Below, piece after piece: positions 1 to 5,263 of a stretch of DNA of 5,858 bases. The position numbers and the translations under genes are program-made. The stretch is from Methanobacteriota archaeon (GTDB lineage Archaea > Thermoplasmatota > Thermoplasmata > Methanomassiliicoccales > Methanomethylophilaceae). The notes beneath the pieces were generated by a model. The model was not told where the DNA came from and made no database searches. It was given only the letters and a program-made list of their open reading frames with translations. The number at the start of each line of letters is the position of its first letter. Positions within the stretch are counted from its first letter, which is position 1. Location of the stretch: positions 1 through 5,858 of the forward strand of contig JAKQBQ010000135.1 of the NCBI GenBank assembly GCA_029574055.1, given 5' to 3'.

Positions 1-488
1 CGCCCGGAGAACTTGCCGACCACTATGCAGCGCTGGCAGGCAAGTTCCCGCTGATCAGCATAGAGGATCCTTTCTATGAGGATGATTTCGACACCACAGC
101 CGAACTGACATCAATGATCGGCAGGAAAGTTCAGATCGTGGGGGATGATCTCTTCGTTACGAACACCAGGCGCCTGTGCAAAGGCATAGAGATGGGGGCG
201 GCGAACGCGATGCTCCTGAAGGTGAATCAGATAGGAACGGTCACCGAGGCCGCCGACGCGGCGCAGATGAGCTTTGACAATGGGTACAACGTGGTGGTAT
301 CCCACAGGTCCGGAGAGACGGAGGACACGACCATAGCCGACCTTTCCGTTGGCTGGGGCACGGGGGAGATCAAGACAGGGGCTCCGGCGAGAGGCGAACG
401 CACCGCAAAATACAACAGACTGCTGAGGATAGAGGAAGAGTTGGGCTCGAAGGCGGTGTTCCCCGGCATCAAGCAGTTCAGACAGTGA
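1..488 (+). CDS. eno: Enolase (phosphopyruvate hydratase), C-terminal 161 residues, 5' end outside window
   Basis: Interconverts 2-phosphoglycerate and phosphoenolpyruvate in cytosolic glycolysis/gluconeogenesis. Reading from base 3, the fragment shows the enolase barrel motifs in order: SIEDPF (residues 19-24 of the fragment) and GDDLF (47-51), which carry the Glu and Asp magnesium ligands; [10 protein letters not shown] (70-79) with the catalytic base Lys; [10 protein letters not shown] (100-109), the active-site His/Ser/Arg loop; and [25 protein letters not shown] (from 123) with the second catalytic Lys. Archaeal enolases are roughly 410-430 residues, so about 250 N-terminal residues lie upstream of the window. 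The visible part has no frameshift and ends at TGA 486-488. The next gene starts 4 bases later on the same strand, so the two are likely co-transcribed. In many euryarchaea eno is followed by rpsB; here it is not. Identification is by motif reading and is very secure. Confidence 0.97.
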   Translation, partial: PGELADHYAALAGKFPLISIEDPFYEDDFDTTAELTSMIGRKVQIVGDDLFVTNTRRLCKGIEMGAANAMLLKVNQIGTVTEAADAAQMSFDNGYNVVVSHRSGETEDTTIADLSVGWGTGEIKTGAPARGERTAKYNRLLRIEEELGSKAVFPGIKQFRQ

Positions 489-492
489 TACC

Positions 493-1680
493 ATGGATAA
501 ATTGTTCATTGCAGACGAGAAGGATGTGCGTGAAGGCAGCACAATGGACGTGTATTTCGACAGGACGAAAAAGATACTGGAAGCATCCGGGTTGTCCGGG
601 ATAAAGGTCTGCGCGGAGATCTCGGGGGGTTCTTTGCCTAAGAATTGGAAATGGGGCGTGTTCTGCGGACTTGAAGAGGTCATAAGGCTCACCGAAGGCC
701 TTCCGATATCAATGTCCGCTATACCGGAGGGAACGATATTCAGGCCGAGGACGGCGGATAGCGTAAGGGTTCCCCTTGCAAACATATTCGGCGCGTATAC
801 AGACTTCGGCATACTGGAGACGGCGATCCTTGGAATGTTCTGCCAGCCTTCAGGCATCGCCACCGCCGCGGCGCGGACAAAGATAGCTGCAAAGAACAAG
901 ACGGTGCTTGCCTTCGGCAACAGGAGGATGCATCCGGCTGTAGCAGGGGTCCTGGACAGGTCCTCGTACATAGGCGGATGCGATTCCGTGTCGTCCATCA
1001 TAGGAGGGAGGATAATAGGCCGCGAGCCCGTAGGGACCGTGCCTCACACGCTCATGCTTCTGATGGGCAGCAACGATGCCGCATTCAGAGCTTTCGACGA
1101 GATAATCGAGGAAGAGGTTCCAAGGATAATGCTGATAGACACATTCTCTGACGAAAGGACCGCCGCCCTCGAGGCATGCAATTCGGTCAGGGATCTGAAA
1201 GGCGTAAGGCTGGATACTCCGGGCTCAAGGAGGGGCAACTTCAAGGAACTGATCAACGAGGTCAGATGGGAGCTCGATATGAACGGCCACAAAGATGTTG
1301 ATATAATAGTCTCCGGAGGGCTCGACGAGTCATCCATTGCGGGTATTGTCGACACATCGGTCTCCGGTTTCGGAGTGGGGACGGCCATCAGCAACGCGCC
1401 TACATTGGATCTTGCCATGGACGTGGTGGAAAAGGACGGACAACCCATATCTAAGAGAGGGAAGTTCGGAGGAAGGAAGTTCACATACAGGTGCCCGCAG
1501 TGCTTCGACATGGGCGTGTCCCTGAAGCGCGACGACCGCATACCCTGCGGGTGCGGGTGCGAGATGGAAATGATCGAGACCGAAGTGCTGCGCGGCGGAA
1601 AGAGGGTATGCAAAGAAAGGACACCTTCGGAGATAAGGGAATATGTGCTAAAACAGCTGAGAACGATCGGAGAATTGTGA
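493..1680 (+). CDS. pncB: Nicotinate phosphoribosyltransferase, archaeal type with C-terminal zinc knuckle
   Basis: A 395-residue NAPRTase, close in length to the Thermoplasma acidophilum enzyme (about 390). It should convert nicotinate plus PRPP, with ATP, to nicotinate mononucleotide in NAD salvage. Visible motifs are FGNRRMHP (141-148), the substrate-binding region of the type II PRTase family; GTVPHTLM (181-188), whose His matches the position phosphorylated in characterised NAPRTases; IDTFSDE (215-221); and VSGGLDES (273-280), the barrel phosphate-binding loop. Near the C-terminus CPQC (334-337) and CGCGC (352-356) form a probable C4 zinc knuckle, as in archaeal homologues. The ATG at 493 lies 4 bases after the eno stop, with only a weak GTGA upstream. 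Met18 is a possible later start, but residues 1-17 resemble normal family N-termini. The closely related nicotinamide-specific enzyme is the main alternative and looks less likely. Confidence 0.93.
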   Translation: MDKLFIADEKDVREGSTMDVYFDRTKKILEASGLSGIKVCAEISGGSLPKNWKWGVFCGLEEVIRLTEGLPISMSAIPEGTIFRPRTADSVRVPLANIFGAYTDFGILETAILGMFCQPSGIATAAARTKIAAKNKTVLAFGNRRMHPAVAGVLDRSSYIGGCDSVSSIIGGRIIGREPVGTVPHTLMLLMGSNDAAFRAFDEIIEEEVPRIMLIDTFSDERTAALEACNSVRDLKGVRLDTPGSRRGNFKELINEVRWELDMNGHKDVDIIVSGGLDESSIAGIVDTSVSGFGVGTAISNAPTLDLAMDVVEKDGQPISKRGKFGGRKFTYRCPQCFDMGVSLKRDDRIPCGCGCEMEMIETEVLRGGKRVCKERTPSEIREYVLKQLRTIGEL

Positions 1681-1710
1681 TCTTTTACGCAAAGATCCCT
1701 CCAAAAACTC

Positions 1711-1730
1711 TCTTATATGTTATATATAAA
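1711..1730 (+). promoter_or_regulatory. AT-rich TATA-like element 1, downstream of pncB
   Basis: The run TCTTATATGT followed by TATATATAAA gives an extended archaeal TATA-like sequence. If used, transcription would start near 1748, inside the GCTAC/GTAGC repeats. No start codon of a convincing gene lies at leaderless distance, so this may simply be AT-rich termination sequence after pncB. Confidence 0.3.
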
Positions 1731-1734
1731 CTTT

Positions 1735-1758
1735 GCTACAAATAAAGGTAGCTGCTAC
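1735..1758. repeat. Three-arm inverted repeat GCTAC / GTAGC / GCTAC
   Basis: GCTAC at 1735-1739, GTAGC at 1748-1752 and GCTAC at 1754-1758. Arms 1 and 2 can form a 5-bp hairpin with an 8-base loop. Arms 2 and 3 form a near-contiguous palindrome around a single T (GTAGCTGCTAC, 1748-1758). A T5 run follows at 1763-1767. It could be an operator between two TATA elements, or a hairpin plus T-run ending the eno-pncB transcript. Base identity is directly visible; function is inferred. Confidence 0.4.
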
Positions 1759-1763
1759 ATTCT

Positions 1764-1781
1764 TTTTATAAGCTTTATATA
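1764..1781 (+). promoter_or_regulatory. TATA-like element 2 (AAGCTTTATATA)
   Basis: AAGCTT at 1770-1775 runs into TTTATATA (1774-1781), a good archaeal TATA match. The predicted transcription start is around 1803. The AAGCTT plus ATAT arrangement is repeated 34 bases downstream at the third element, suggesting tandem promoters. Confidence 0.4.
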
Positions 1782-1801
1782 CGAAAAAAATCCAACTAAC
1801 A

Positions 1802-1814
1802 GAAAGCTTATATC
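1802..1814 (+). promoter_or_regulatory. BRE/TATA promoter element 3 (GAAAGCTTATATC)
   Basis: The purine stretch AGAAA (1801-1805), a BRE-like sequence, is followed by GCTTATAT (1806-1813). This resembles strong archaeal promoters, including those of stable RNAs. The expected start is near 1835. That leaves about 158 untranslated bases before the ATG at 1993, unlike the leaderless promoters elsewhere in the window. Confidence 0.5.
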
Positions 1815-1834
1815 CCTACTCCGTTATAGTCTCA

Positions 1835-1992
1835 ACTGACGTTCGCCTGCCGCATATTGGATGGGTTCCGACGGTTAGAACGACACTCGAAGGAGCGGAT
1901 TCATCATCAGCTGCGGCTATTCATTCAATAGAATAATTACCAATGGTAATGCCGGCATTCGTACGCTGGACAACACTGGCCCCAGATCTTTT
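1835..1992 (+). ncRNA. Candidate structured leader or small RNA upstream of the 61-residue gene
   Basis: The interval runs from the predicted start of promoter 3 to the T-run TCTTTT before the ATG at 1993. Possible pairings seen by eye are GCCGCA (1849-1854) with TGCGGC (1912-1917), GTTCC (about 1865-1869) with GGAGC (1892-1896), and ATTACC/GGTAAT (1936-1950). No known RNA family was recognised. It could equally be an unstructured 5' leader whose dyads act at the DNA level. Confidence 0.2.
1923..1965. repeat. Cluster of adjacent palindromes before the 61-residue gene
   Basis: Four dyads follow one another: ATTC-AATA-GAAT (1923-1934), ATTACC-AAT-GGTAAT (1936-1950), the perfect 12-base palindrome AATGCCGGCATT (1948-1959) and CGTACG (1960-1965). 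Six-base palindromes occur often by chance, but the 6+6 hairpin directly joined to a perfect 12-mer is less likely to be accidental. Operator DNA or RNA hairpins of a leader are both possible. Confidence 0.45.
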
Positions 1993-2178
1993 ATGAAGAT
2001 ATACTGTGCCTGCGGAAGGATTGTGGATCTTGACAAGAGAGAGATGAATATCAAGAAGTCGCTAAAAAAAGAGCTTGAATGCCCTGCCTGCAGGAACGCG
2101 CGCATCTCAAGGGACATCGATATTTTAAATGAACACTTCGACGGCCCCGCGTCAGCAGAAGAAAGCCTTATTTGCTGA
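1993..2178 (+). CDS. Small cysteine-motif (putative zinc-binding) protein, 61 residues, unknown function
   Basis: I do not recognise a named family. The protein begins MKIYCACGRIVDLDK, giving a CxC-G motif at Cys5/Cys7. After a Lys-rich helical stretch (IKKSLKKEL, 20-28) comes CPACRN with Cys30/Cys33. The four cysteines fit a single C4 zinc ribbon or knuckle. The C-terminal third (DIDILNEHFDG) is acidic and probably helical, and a fifth cysteine is the last residue. No signal peptide or membrane segment is seen. Codon choice (AGG/AGA, ATA/ATC) matches the neighbours, supporting a real gene. No Shine-Dalgarno precedes the ATG and no TATA box sits at leaderless distance; the nearest good promoter is at 1802-1814. 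Met18 is a possible later start but would lose the first cysteine pair. It converges on topA. A nucleic-acid-binding or transcription-accessory role is a guess from size and motif only. Confidence 0.65.
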   Translation: MKIYCACGRIVDLDKREMNIKKSLKKELECPACRNARISRDIDILNEHFDGPASAEESLIC

Positions 2179-2186
2179 TTTCTGTA

Positions 2187-2194
2187 CATTTTTG
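2187..2194 (+). terminator. T-run terminator after the 61-residue gene
   Basis: CATTTTTG lies about 10 bases after the TGA at 2176-2178, with T5 at 2189-2193. Archaeal RNA polymerase commonly terminates at such T-runs without needing a hairpin. The following 90 bases are AT-rich and separate this gene from the convergent topA. Confidence 0.4.
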
Positions 2195-2239
2195 CACAAA
2201 TATCAAAATAACACTAAAATGATAATTCGTATGCAATAA

Positions 2240-2254
2240 TGCATGTGCCATGCA
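2240..2254. repeat. Inverted repeat TGCATG-TGC-CATGCA between convergent genes
   Basis: Perfect 6-bp arms around a 3-base spacer. An alternative pairing uses ATGCA at 2231-2235 with TGCAT at 2240-2244. For topA (minus strand) it lies 31-45 bases after the stop and is followed on that strand by TTATTGC and further T-rich sequence, so it may help end the topA transcript. Confidence 0.35.
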
Positions 2255-2285
2255 CCCCGCCTTCTGCCTGATATCAAAAGTATCG

Positions 2286-4607
2286 TTAGGCCGCATCCTT
2301 GGTCTTCGCCGAAGCCTTCTTCGCTGCCGTCCCGGCCTTCTTCACCGGGGCCTTGCGTGTTCTCCCGCCGCGGGAATCGCAGTCAGGGTTCACGCACTCA
2401 TCATGGCCGTTGAATTTCACCATCGGCGCCCCGCATGTGTCGCATTGCTCCCCTGTCGACGACAGCGAGCCTCTCGGCCTGAGGGGATATGTTTGGGTGC
2501 ACTTAGGCCACTCCGAACACCCTGCAAAGCGCTTTCCTGCTTTGGAGAATGTGATCCTTATGGTCCCTTCCCCGCATGCGGGGCATTTGCCGAGGGTGTT
2601 CTTCTCTGTGTTGCTCTTGCATTTCGGGTCTATGCATTGGATGGAAGGCGGCATGCCTTTCCTGATGATCTTCAGCTGTGCAAGGCCGCATTCCCGGCAG
2701 ATCGTTTCCGATGTCTGTATCAGGGCGCCTTTCGGGAGAGGGTACGCGCGGGCGCACTCCGGGTAGCCGTCGCAGCCGATGAACTTCCCGTTCTTGGATT
2801 TCTTTATCGTCATGTTGCTGTCGCATGTCGGGCATATCCCGATGAACTGCTGCGACCTTAGCGCCGATCTAATATCATCGCCGAACTGCTCCTTTTCGGA
2901 GGATATCTTCTTGGCAACCTCAAAAAGCATGTTCTGAGATTCTTTCACCACATCCTCCAACGTATTGTTGCCTTCGCTGATGTTCAGCATGTCAGCTTCC
3001 AGCTTCGAGGTCATTTCCGGCTCGGTTATCCCTCCGCCGTGCTTCTCTAAGGACTTCGTGAGGGCGGTGCCGCTTGCCGTCGGAGTCAGATAGTTGCCTT
3101 CGACATAATTCCTGGAGAAGAGCTTGCCTATGATCTCGTGCCTGGTGCTCTTGGTCCCCAGCTGCAGCCTGTCCATTTCTTGGATCAGGGATCCCTGGTT
3201 GTATCTGAACGGAGGTTTCGTCTCGGATTCCTCGAGGCTCCTGGTTCGTATATCTATGTCGTCGCCGACATTCAGTTTGGGTATCCTGGCCTCTGCGGCC
3301 TTGAGGTATTTCTTGTAGTATTTCTTCCAGCCGAGGTTCGTCTGGACGTAGCCGCGGGCCTTGAATATCTCTCCTTCAACGTTAATTTCGCAAAGGGTCT
3401 CTTCTGCCGTTGCGTTGGGGCCGACGGTTGCGAGGAATCTTCTTACGATAAGTTCGTAGAGCTTCCATTTGTCCCCTTTCATCTTATCGGAGCTTGCCGC
3501 CGAGGTTGGATATATCGGGGGGTGGTCCGTCGTCCTCTTCTTTCCTCTGGACGGAACGATCCTCTCCTGGCTGAGTATTTCTTCCACTTCCTCTTTGAAC
3601 TCCGATTCCCTGAGCTTCTCAAGAACGCCCTTCATGCTCAAGCTGATGGGATATTCTGTGTTCTCGGTGCGCGGATATGATATGTATCCCCCTGTGTAGA
3701 GGTCTTCGGCGAGCTTCATCGTCACGGAAGGGGGTATCCCTATCTTGTTGGCCTCCACCTGCATCATTGTCGTATCAAAAGGCGGCGGCCGGTATTCTTC
3801 CTTCGTCGATACGTCATATGACATTATCTTGCCTTTCTTGGCCTTGCTGATCGAGGACATGACCTTCTCGGCATCTTCTTTGTTCCAGAAGGGGTTCTTT
3901 TCATGCTCCCCCTTGAACGCGAGCATTCCGAACTTGCCTACGACATTCCAGAAGGGCACGGGGACGAAGTTCTCGATCTCCTCATGCCTGTCCACCAACA
4001 GCTTGAGCGTAGGGCTCTGCACCCTTCCGACAGACATGAAGTTCTTCCCTACCTGCCCGGACGATAAAGATACAAGCCTGGTCAGGACGGCTCCCCATGA
4101 CAGGTCTATAATCTGTCTTGCCTCCGCGGCATCCGCCAGCATCTTGTCGGGGACGGTGAGTTCGGAGAAGGCCTTTTCCACCTCTCCTTTAGTGAGCGCG
4201 CTGAATTTGGCGCGTTTGACCTTCGACATGTCAGCGTTGACAGCGGTAACGGTCTCCATTCCAATGAGCTCTCCTTCCCTGTCGAAGTCGGTAGCGATGA
4301 TTATCTCGTCCGCGGTCTTAGCAAGTTCGCTTATTTTATTCAATATGGATTTGATCTTGACTTTCTTTACGGGTTCGGCGTACACCATGTCCACGGGGGA
4401 GACAGCGCCCCAATCGTTGTATTCTTCGGGGTAATCAAGCTCCAAGATGTGGCCTCTGAGGCTCACTACGGTGTAATCATCCCCTCCTGCCTCGAACTTA
4501 ATGACTGTGACATCCTTCCCCGATTCCGATCGGGACTTTCCGTCAGACAATATAGTGGAGATCCTCCTGGCGGCGTTGGCTTTCTCCGTGATAATCAGTT
4601 TTCTCAT
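2286..4607 (-). CDS. topA: DNA topoisomerase I, type IA, with four C-terminal zinc modules
   Basis: Relaxes negatively supercoiled DNA by transient single-strand cleavage. Numbering from Met at 4607 (773 residues): TOPRIM domain with KLIITEKANAARRI (3-16, catalytic Glu8) and TDFDREGELIG (106-116, Asp/Asp metal ligands). The type IA core follows, with GGYISYPRTE (306-315) carrying nucleophile Tyr311, and TTDHPPIYPT (359-368). Four C4 zinc modules follow: Cys592/595/612/618, 637/640/658/663, 675/678/697/703 and 722/725/738/743. The last 20 or so residues are Lys/Ala-rich, probably DNA-binding. There is no helicase domain, so this is not reverse gyrase. The reading frame is also open to an ATG at 4631, eight residues earlier. 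I prefer 4607 because the family N-terminus begins at MRKLIITEK and a TATA box lies 28 bases upstream, giving a leaderless transcript. It follows nikR on the same strand, 112 bases away, and probably has its own promoter. Confidence 0.96.
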   Translation of the reverse strand: MRKLIITEKANAARRISTILSDGKSRSESGKDVTVIKFEAGGDDYTVVSLRGHILELDYPEEYNDWGAVSPVDMVYAEPVKKVKIKSILNKISELAKTADEIIIATDFDREGELIGMETVTAVNADMSKVKRAKFSALTKGEVEKAFSELTVPDKMLADAAEARQIIDLSWGAVLTRLVSLSSGQVGKNFMSVGRVQSPTLKLLVDRHEEIENFVPVPFWNVVGKFGMLAFKGEHEKNPFWNKEDAEKVMSSISKAKKGKIMSYDVSTKEEYRPPPFDTTMMQVEANKIGIPPSVTMKLAEDLYTGGYISYPRTENTEYPISLSMKGVLEKLRESEFKEEVEEILSQERIVPSRGKKRTTDHPPIYPTSAASSDKMKGDKWKLYELIVRRFLATVGPNATAEETLCEINVEGEIFKARGYVQTNLGWKKYYKKYLKAAEARIPKLNVGDDIDIRTRSLEESETKPPFRYNQGSLIQEMDRLQLGTKSTRHEIIGKLFSRNYVEGNYLTPTASGTALTKSLEKHGGGITEPEMTSKLEADMLNISEGNNTLEDVVKESQNMLFEVAKKISSEKEQFGDDIRSALRSQQFIGICPTCDSNMTIKKSKNGKFIGCDGYPECARAYPLPKGALIQTSETICRECGLAQLKIIRKGMPPSIQCIDPKCKSNTEKNTLGKCPACGEGTIRITFSKAGKRFAGCSEWPKCTQTYPLRPRGSLSSTGEQCDTCGAPMVKFNGHDECVNPDCDSRGGRTRKAPVKKAGTAAKKASAKTKDAA

Positions 4608-4631
4608 TCGCCCCAGCGAGAACGTAGGCAT

Positions 4632-4640
4632 TATTTAATC
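4632..4640 (-). promoter_or_regulatory. TATA box for leaderless topA transcript
   Basis: On the minus strand the sequence reads GATTAAATA, centred about 28 bases before the ATG at 4607, the spacing expected when transcription begins at or next to the start codon. It overlaps the base before the alternative ATG at 4631, which argues against that longer start. A second TATA-like TATTTAAAT at 4679-4687 would give a start near 4657 and could serve the longer form. Confidence 0.5.
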
Positions 4641-4684
4641 ATTGGGAACGGCGCCGAAAGACCCGCTGTGGCCTTGATTTAAAT

Positions 4685-4700
4685 ATTCCGCGGCGGGAAT
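4685..4700 (-). terminator. Possible nikR terminator hairpin
   Basis: ATTCC (4685-4689) and GGAAT (4696-4700) pair around the six bases GCGGCG. On the minus strand the hairpin lies 20 bases past the nikR stop and is followed by ATTTAAAT. The stem is short and the tail is not a pure T-run, so termination is plausible rather than shown. The tail also overlaps the distal TATA candidate of topA. Confidence 0.3.
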
Positions 4701-4719
4701 CCGAGCTTCGAACGGGCAA

Positions 4720-5160
4720 TCAGTGCCTTACGCCGATATGGTGCATGTGCGCCGTGGTCTGCGACGCCATGGTGAGCTTGCATCTCAGGACGCCCTTGAT
4801 CGAGGAGACCTCGTTGGCAAGGGTCTTCAGCTGCCCCAGCTCCCCCTCTACGATCAAGACCTCCATGCATCTGTCGTGGTTGAGGTGCACGTGGATGGAT
4901 GTGTTGATGTTCTGCATCTTCCCGTGCTGGAGCTCGGTGAGCTTATCGGATATCCCTGTGGTGTGGTGGTCGTATATCATCACGATGACGCCGATCATGA
5001 AGTCCTTGTCGTTCTTCCACTCGTTCTCCGCAAGGGAGTCGCGCACAAGATCCCTTATTGCTTCGGATCTGCTCACATACCCTTTCTTTGCTATGACCTT
5101 GTCAAAATCCTTTAAAAGCTCGGGCTCAAGTGAGACGCCAATGCGCGTTACGCCGTCCAT
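4720..5160 (-). CDS. nikR: NikR-type nickel-responsive transcriptional regulator
   Basis: A 146-residue ribbon-helix-helix repressor. The N-terminal DNA-binding half is VTRIGVSLEPELLKDFDKVIAKKGYVSRSEAIRDLVRDSL (4-43). The C-terminal ACT-like nickel-binding half keeps all four ligands of the Escherichia coli protein: His79 (LQHGK), His90 and His92 (IHVHLNHD) and Cys98, each exactly 3 residues on from E. coli His76, His87, His89 and Cys95. The family forms tetramers and represses nickel uptake genes when nickel is plentiful. The frame stays open to a TTG at 5169, but ATG 5160 is preferred because a TATA box lies about 27 bases upstream, giving a leaderless mRNA. The last residues include an extra His-rich tail, HMHHIGVRH (138-146). 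No nickel transporter or nickel enzyme gene is visible, so the targets are elsewhere. It is divergent from the synthetase gene and upstream of topA. Confidence 0.94.
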   Translation of the reverse strand: MDGVTRIGVSLEPELLKDFDKVIAKKGYVSRSEAIRDLVRDSLAENEWKNDKDFMIGVIVMIYDHHTTGISDKLTELQHGKMQNINTSIHVHLNHDRCMEVLIVEGELGQLKTLANEVSSIKGVLRCKLTMASQTTAHMHHIGVRH

Positions 5161-5181
5161 GCCCGCCAATCAAGGTTCATG

Positions 5182-5194
5182 TTAATAAAAATAG
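5182..5194 (-). promoter_or_regulatory. TATA box for leaderless nikR transcript
   Basis: On the minus strand the sequence reads CTATTTTTATTAA, centred about 27 bases before the ATG at 5160. The spacing fits transcription starting at the start codon and excludes the TTG at 5169 as the main start. No purine-rich BRE is obvious upstream. Confidence 0.55.
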
Positions 5195-5213
5195 CCGTGG
5201 CCGCGGTGCGCAC
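5195..5213. promoter_or_regulatory. GC-rich palindromic block between nikR and the divergent synthetase
   Basis: CCGTGG (5195-5200) and CCGCGG (5201-5206) stand in tandem and are followed by the palindrome GTGCGCAC (5206-5213). They lie just upstream of the nikR TATA box and about 20 bases from the TATA box of the divergent gene, a natural place for an operator serving both. They do not match the E. coli NikR operator (GTATGA-N16-TCATAC), so any regulator is unassigned. Confidence 0.25.
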
Positions 5214-5230
5214 TCTCATCCTCCGCCATT

Positions 5231-5241
5231 GCTTTTATCTT
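5231..5241 (+). promoter_or_regulatory. TATA box for leaderless synthetase transcript
   Basis: GCTTTTATCTT is centred about 28 bases before the ATG at 5264. The same spacing is seen at nikR and topA, supporting both the promoter and the start codon. No Shine-Dalgarno sequence precedes this ATG. Confidence 0.5.
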
Positions 5242-5263
5242 TGAGCAACTGTTACGCCACGCG

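Larger units (their letters stand above)
1681..1992. other. 312-base intergenic region: AT-rich promoter block followed by dyad-rich leader
   Basis: No convincing protein gene is visible here on either strand. Bases about 1703-1812 are strikingly AT-rich compared with the flanking genes and contain three TATA-like elements on the plus strand plus a GCTAC/GTAGC repeat cluster. From about 1815 the composition returns to that of the genes and several short inverted repeats appear, densest at 1923-1965. The region ends with TCTTTT directly before the ATG at 1993. I recognise no tRNA, 5S rRNA, SRP RNA, RNase P RNA or C/D-box guide. The most economical reading is promoters plus a long untranslated leader, or a separate small RNA, ahead of the 61-residue gene. 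Confidence 0.6.

Noticed and set aside
111..1001. Long minus-strand reading frame antisense to eno and pncB
   Set aside because: The opposite strand encodes two clearly recognised enzymes; the antisense translation shows no domain or motif and spans the eno/pncB junction.
1717..1839. 40-codon plus-strand reading frame starting MLYINFATNKGSCY
   Set aside because: It lies wholly within the AT-rich promoter block, spans all three TATA elements, has no ribosome site, and its composition reflects AT content rather than coding use.
1861..1900. Resemblance of GGGTTCCGACGGTTAGAAC to the 5S rRNA loop or a tRNA T-arm
   Set aside because: The flanking sequence does not form the 5S helices, and no acceptor, D or anticodon arm can be built around it on either strand.
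1899..1910. ATGATGA on the minus strand as a C-box of a C/D guide RNA
   Set aside because: No CUGA D-box occurs at suitable spacing downstream on that strand; the plus-strand CTGA near 1836 has no C-box upstream.
1917..2189. 90-residue minus-strand reading frame over the small cysteine-motif gene
   Set aside because: Its sequence is low-complexity Ser/Leu/Ile of antisense type with no motif, while the plus-strand frame has organised cysteine pairs and matching codon use.
3745..4434. 229-residue plus-strand reading frame within topA
   Set aside because: It is the antisense of the conserved topoisomerase core; it is Ser-rich with no recognisable family features.
5161..5263. Classical E. coli NikR operator GTATGA-N16-TCATAC
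   Set aside because: I found no match to either half-site at the right spacing in this promoter region.
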